This document shows positions 59,706 through 64,000 of a stretch of 64,000 bases of DNA, in pieces. The stretch comes from Mesaphorura yosii (lineage: Eukaryota; Arthropoda; Collembola; Poduromorpha; Tullbergiidae), in contig WIXG01000284.1 of NCBI GenBank assembly GCA_009869945.1, positions 1 to 64,000 of the forward strand, written 5' to 3'. Both the position numbers and the translations under genes were made by a program. A model generated the notes under the pieces. That model worked only from the letters and a program-made list of their open reading frames with translations, had not been told where the DNA came from and did no database searches. Numbering within the stretch: the first letter of the stretch is position 1; the number at the start of each line of letters is the position of its first letter.

Positions 59706-61385
59706 GTTGAAATCACTAAAAACTCCGACAGATTTTGTTAAACTGTTAAAGAATATTGCAGAAATTAAAAAGATGCGTCCCTGCCACGACCACCTTAGGA
59801 TAGGAACCCAACTCACCAACTAACTTGGACCAGGCAGTTTTGTCTCTCTTTTCCACTGTCGCTAATCCCAGTCACTGCCCATTGCACAGCACAAGAATTC
59901 TCCGTTCTTATGTGTATTCCGTTATCGGCCGTCGTCATTCTATGGTCTTCAGCCCTCCCTTCCACGCTGCTAAAAATACAACTGTAATGTAACTTTCCAG
60001 TGCTTAATACTTAGTTACTTGGTTTGGTCCCAAGTCGCTTCCCCTTCACAGTCTTTAGACAGCATCACGTCTTTAGTCTTTGATCATGCGATGTTTGGTA
60101 CATGGGGACTATGGACCGTTATCACTTATCACTGTTGGGGTTGGAAATTCCATCGCTTCGCTGTCCTGACCCTCTTAGCTGCCTGGTGTGATTGAAACTG
60201 GCTCGTACCGTACCCCTCGACCTGTCCTAGCAAGCTATTCCCAGTTTCTAAGCGGTCTTAGTTTAAGGACTCGACGCTGACTTAACTTCATAACGATGAG
60301 ATTTCGTATCATGTTTTCGAAATCGCTTATTTCAATGAGCGAACGTGGAGTGCGTGGTAGAGCTGCATGGCTTTAACTTGAAGACGCAAATGAATCACAA
60401 GGACGCCAGTTCAGTTTGTCGTTTTTTCCATTCATACGTACACAGTGCAAGGCTCAAGTGATGGCTTGGATTGCAGATGTCGAGTTAATTGTTATCAGCA
60501 CAAAATAGCCAAATTCCTCTCCTCATCGTCCCTTTTCTGCGGTTGCATTCAGTGAACGTATACTATTCAGTGCAAATTTCAGTTCCAAGCTTGAACTCTA
60601 AGCGAGCCATGGACGGGAAGCATGAACATGAATTAATGAATGTGCTTATCGCTCGCTTTAATTGTTTTAGTCTCAGTTCAATCGCTCATTTACTATTCAT
60701 GTAAATTCAGTCGTGCCATGTCAGTCGTAGAATGTATTATACTAGATTGATTGGTCATAGAACTGTAGAACTCAGGTTACTACTCAGGTTAGAGCAAACT
60801 ATTGCAAAATGAAGCTGGAGAAGCCAGTTAAATGTGGCTTACCATTCCTGGTGACATGCGTATGAAGAATTTTATGATCGAAATTACAATTTCATGAATG
60901 CAGTCAACACGAAGGCAAACTGGAAGACTTCAAAGTGGAAGTGTGAAGAAAGCATGCAATTTTAACAGATATGTGATTTGCCCAATCTTGGCTTAAACTT
61001 TTTAATTATTAAGATTAAGGTAGTTTTACATTATCTGTAAATAAGAGCAAAGGACCGCCGCTTTCGGTTCATGTTCAGTTTTGTAAAAGGAATTCTATTT
61101 TTGGATACTTATTCGTCTTTACTCACACACTCACGCACTAAAAGCTTCTTAAAAAGGTTCTACTCGAAAAATGCTTTCAACAGTGCACTGTAAAACGGTA
61201 GGCATCTTTCCCGATGATTTTCTCCATGCTTGTTTCTCGTGCTTCTCCCTTGCATACTTGTATTTCAAGGTAAAATTAGTCAAAACTTTGGCCGATGGCG
61301 TTTCAAGAAAATCTTTCCGTTCCATTCTTTTACTCATAAACTTTTTACCACAAACCTGACACGGATCCAGAAGTACGATGCAAAA
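59706..61385. other. Intergenic region between divergent CPEB and galactosyltransferase genes
   Basis: Upstream sequence of both genes. No coding exon is supported; a Cys-containing minus frame at 61149-61415 overlaps the 5' part of the transferase and is judged a shadow. Confidence 0.4.
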
Positions 61386-63325
61386 ATGCAGTCGCTCCTG
61401 CAGGATGCCAGCCATTGGTCAAAATTCAAGAAGGAATGCAGCAAATTAGCCATCTCTTTGTCAACCACGAAGAATATCCTCGTTGTATTGCTTCTGCTGG
61501 CTGCACTCGTTCTTCTTCATAATTTTAGTCTCAGCGTCAGCCAAAGAAGAACTACTGCCGTCCCGCTTCTGGTCCGAGTTCCACGGTGCGCTGATTCTGG
61601 TCACACAGCCAAGTCAAGACAAAATCAAGGTAAGAAATTCCAATTTATCAAGTGAGCCAAACCAGGCATAATTACAGTCAATTCTCCCTCTCAATCATTC
61701 AGGCCATGTTCAGCGTCTTCCAACGCCGAGAATCGAGTCCAAACTTGATTACAGCATCAATACCAGAAGACTTGTTCTGCTGGCCATACACCGAATGAAT
61801 GAACTCGTCCAAGATGGAAGTCGAAAGCTGAAGACACAGACTTCCTGTTCAAAATGGTGGGCGAATCCGCTGGATGTGCGAAGAAACGTGATTGTGAATT
61901 CCACCACCCTGTACGATGATCACGACTTGGAATTTCTCGCCGTCTCCAACTGGGAAATCGCGACCTTCCGAACCAAAGTGCGAGTGTTCGTGCATCAGCG
62001 CCCCGAAGGTATAGAGTTCCTGAATGGTGAATTTATACGGGTGCTTGATAAGAATGCCACAAGTCGGAGACGAACTTGCTTTCAAGACGAAGACGGGGCT
62101 TGGGCTCAACTCTGCTCCTGTGATCAAGGATCGCCAGCCGTTATAATCGACGATGGTCATCTGTCCGCCAGAGCGTGGCCCGTAAACGCTTCATTCATAG
62201 TTGGTGACTACCTCAATTTTGGTGATGTAAGCAATTTCTTCAATATCGTACCGTCGTCGCCCGCTTGCAACCCGCTGAACATGGTCATTGTAATCATATC
62301 CGCCCCAATTCACTTTGCTCAACGTTACCTGATACGGAACACATTCGGAGCCAAGACTGAGCTGGAAAGTCGAAATGCGTCGCTGTTCTTCCTCCTGGGC
62401 AGAGTGCATGACCAGAACCTGCAGCACATGATCAACGAGGAGGCGTCAATCTATCAGGACATCATTCAGCCCAATCTTTTCGATGCGTACCAAAATTTGA
62501 CGCTGAAGCACTTGGCAATGCTGGCGTACGTCTATTTCTCATGCTCCGAACCCCAACGTGGTGCCAGTTCACAATGCGAGGTGAATCCCTTCGAAAGGGC
62601 TTCGTACAATCCACCGCCGTACCTGCTCAAGGCTGACGATGACATTTTCTTGAATCTGGACGTGGCGTTTATGCTAGCCGCTGCCAATCCGGATGTAGAG
62701 CTGATGTAAGTTTTGCCGTCATACGCATCGGAATTTAAAGGTAATTTGTTATCACTCCATTTGATTGCAGGGGTTCATTGATGTGCGAAGGGTTGCCAAT
62801 TCGCGATATCACACGAAAGTACTACGTACCCAGTTACGTGTACCCTGGAGAAAAGTACCCTCCCTTCTTGCTCGGCGGCACTATTCTAATGAGAACTGAT
62901 GTAATTCCGAAGTTTCTTCAGGCTTCTCTCGCCGTGCCCATGATGAGCCTTGGCGACCCGTACGTCACCGGTCTGCTCTGCAAGGCGCTGGGAATACTGC
63001 CGAGAGGCTCGTCACTGTTTAGCACGCACATCACGGTCAAGGAAGAACAAAACCTCGAGCGGTACTATCAGCTGCGGACAATGGTGAGAATTCTTGCTGG
63101 AATTATCTGTAATACCTACGAAAGGCGAACTGGTGATGCTAATCTCCTTTTCCTCACTTTCAGATTAATTCGCACATGGAAACCGTCCCGGAATTCCAAA
63201 GGGCATGGGACATGTGGTCTTCTCCTCCTCCGCCACCTCCAAAGTCAAACAATGGAATTACTTTGAATATTACTGTTCCCATTACGAACTATGACACTGC
63301 ATTCTGCCCTACGGTGAAGTTGTAG
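61386..63325 (+). CDS. Beta-1,3-galactosyltransferase-like (GT31) type II membrane protein
   Basis: Exons 61386-61629, 61703-62705, 62771-63083 and 63164-63325 join in phase to 573 aa. A short cytoplasmic N-terminus leads into one TM anchor (ILVVLLLLAALVLLHNF, about 31-47), the plan of a Golgi glycosyltransferase. A long stem of about 230 residues follows. The GT31 domain begins near 265 with VIIISAPIHFAQRYLIRNTFG, then FFLLGRV, EEASIYQDIIQPNLFDAYQ and the metal-binding KADDDIFLN. The YPxYxxGxGY motif is altered to YPPFLLGGTI, and EDVxxG to GDPYVTG, in which Asp is kept. The length exceeds the usual 330-420 aa because of the stem. The acceptor sugar is unknown; the changed acceptor-side motifs suggest an unusual specificity. 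Confidence 0.85.
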
Positions 63326-63399
63326 AGTGGTATACAGTTTTATATACGTAGCCAATTGACAATCGCATTCTCAAAATTATGTATTTTAATTTTATGCTT

Positions 63400-63405
63400 T
63401 TTATT
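63400..63405 (-). terminator. AATAAA signal on the minus strand
   Basis: TTTATT on the plus strand, about 85 bp beyond the last visible exon of the minus-strand Cys-rich gene. It fits that gene's 3' end. Confidence 0.35.
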
Positions 63406-63485
63406 GATGCTCACTATTCGTTAACGAGATACAGAGGTGACCTTTAATTAAGGCGAGAAGCAAACACAAATTAAACAGAGAAGCC

Positions 63486-64000
63486 TCATACCTTAGGTGT
63501 AGCCTTACAAACATTATTAGGAACCATATATTTGTCGGTGCGATTGATGTAGCACTCTCTGCCCGTGTCCTCGTCCACCACCTTCACATCAATGAACTTA
63601 CCCTCGACGCAGGCGCAAATGTGGAATGTCACTCGCCCTTTGGCGTCGTCTTCTTTCTGCTCTGCATTCGGGATGCAGCACAATAATTTTTCAGAGTCGC
63701 GTTGTTCTGTAAATCAAGAAAATTCGCATTCGCATTTTGCCGAGTGTCTTCAATTTTCGCAACGTTATTAGTTGTTTACCGTCATCAGCTGCAATGCAGG
63801 AGTCGCCCCATTGCCTGGTGTGGTTCTGCTTCGGAATGCTTATCGTACGGGTTTTTGATGGCGCCTGGTTTGCAGTGGCATACCATTTCGTAGTTGTGTC
63901 GAACTGATTCAGAACAAGCCAGGTGACTTTCGGGGCCGCATGGCTTCGGACCCTTTCCACTTGCTACTGTGCCGAGGAGTCTTGAAAAGTCAGCCACGAT
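63486..64000 (-). CDS. Cys-rich protein, 3' part (5' end outside window)
   Basis: Three exons fit: from the edge to 63884, 63780-63825, and 63706 down to the stop at 63486, with an alternative donor at 63492. The phases agree (0, then 1). Peptides include KPCGPESHLACSESVRHNYEM, RQWGDSCIAADD and EKLLCCIPNAEQKEDDAKGRVTFHICACVEGKF..., ending VPNNVCKATPK. The first intron is only 58 bp (GTATGC...GAAGCAG) and could instead be coding, which would add HCKPGAIKNPYDK but break the frame. The composition suggests a secreted Cys-rich protein. The family is not recognised. Confidence 0.5.

Noticed and set aside
61149-61415. Minus frame with CxxC (CQVCGKKF) suggesting a zinc finger
   Set aside because: Only one C-x2-C half, no His pair, and it overlaps the 5' part of the plus-strand transferase.
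1-64000. tRNA, rRNA and CRISPR-like arrays
   Set aside because: No B-box GGTTCGAATCC with a matching A-box was found, no rRNA-like block, and the only short tandem repeats are the duplicated exons and simple low-complexity DNA.

Overview
This is a nuclear genomic window from an animal, almost certainly an arthropod. Every confident gene is broken by short introns (about 45-300 bp) with GT..AG ends whose reading phases match. Arthropod-style signals are present: a gustatory receptor ending in the TYxxxxxQ motif, a TATA box plus TCAGT initiator, and metazoan Dicer, CPEB/Orb and SLC19 genes. The style of the chemoreceptor, P450 and small secreted genes suggests a basal hexapod such as a springtail, but that is an inference. 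No prokaryotic, organellar or viral gene was recognised. Exons were assembled by hand from splice motifs and phase, and no transcript data were available.

Layout. 1-2.0 kb: 3' part of a minus-strand coiled-coil gene whose last visible exons are a tandem array of four near-identical phase 1-1 exons. 2.9-4.0 kb: HDHD3-like HAD protein (+). 4.5-6.8 kb: small, poorly resolved loci (a basic C-terminal exon, a Gly/Tyr-rich peptide, a Tyr/Pro-rich membrane protein with possible frameshifts). 8.9-9.8 kb: a secreted or membrane protein with two tandem Cys-rich CS-alpha-beta-like domains and a strongly hydrophobic tail. 10.2-17.7 kb: complete 27-exon Dicer (minus). 17.7-23.4 kb: gene-poor, with a candidate 0.7 kb inverted-repeat element. 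23.4-27.4 kb: farnesyl pyrophosphate synthase with alternative first exons, one predicting a mitochondrial form and one in which splicing itself creates the ATG. 28.8-30.4 kb: two minus-strand genes, a CARD plus Death-domain adaptor (CRADD/RAIDD-like) and a Ser/Thr/Asn-rich small protein. 32.4-34.2 kb: SLC19-type vitamin transporter (+). 34.2-42.1 kb: a long stretch without supported coding sequence, at least partly 5' sequence of the next gene. 42.3-46.2 kb: BTB plus multi-C2H2 zinc-finger gene with a very acidic tail. 46.8-50.2 kb: gustatory receptor and SMYD-type SET/MYND protein (both minus). 52.8-57.1 kb: tandem pair of CYP2-clan P450s, both 487 aa. 57.6-59.7 kb: CPEB1/Orb (minus), convergent with the second P450. 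61.4-63.3 kb: long beta-1,3-galactosyltransferase-like enzyme (+). 63.5-64.0 kb: edge of a minus-strand Cys-rich gene.

The genes do not form one pathway. Isolated themes are small-RNA and translational control (Dicer, CPEB), isoprenoid and juvenile-hormone-type metabolism (FPPS; the P450s could be oxidative enzymes of any kind) and secreted or immune-type proteins (defensin-like fold, CARD/Death adaptor). The best candidates for something undescribed are the double CS-alpha-beta protein with a membrane-type tail, the tandem exon array, and the splice-created start codon of FPPS.
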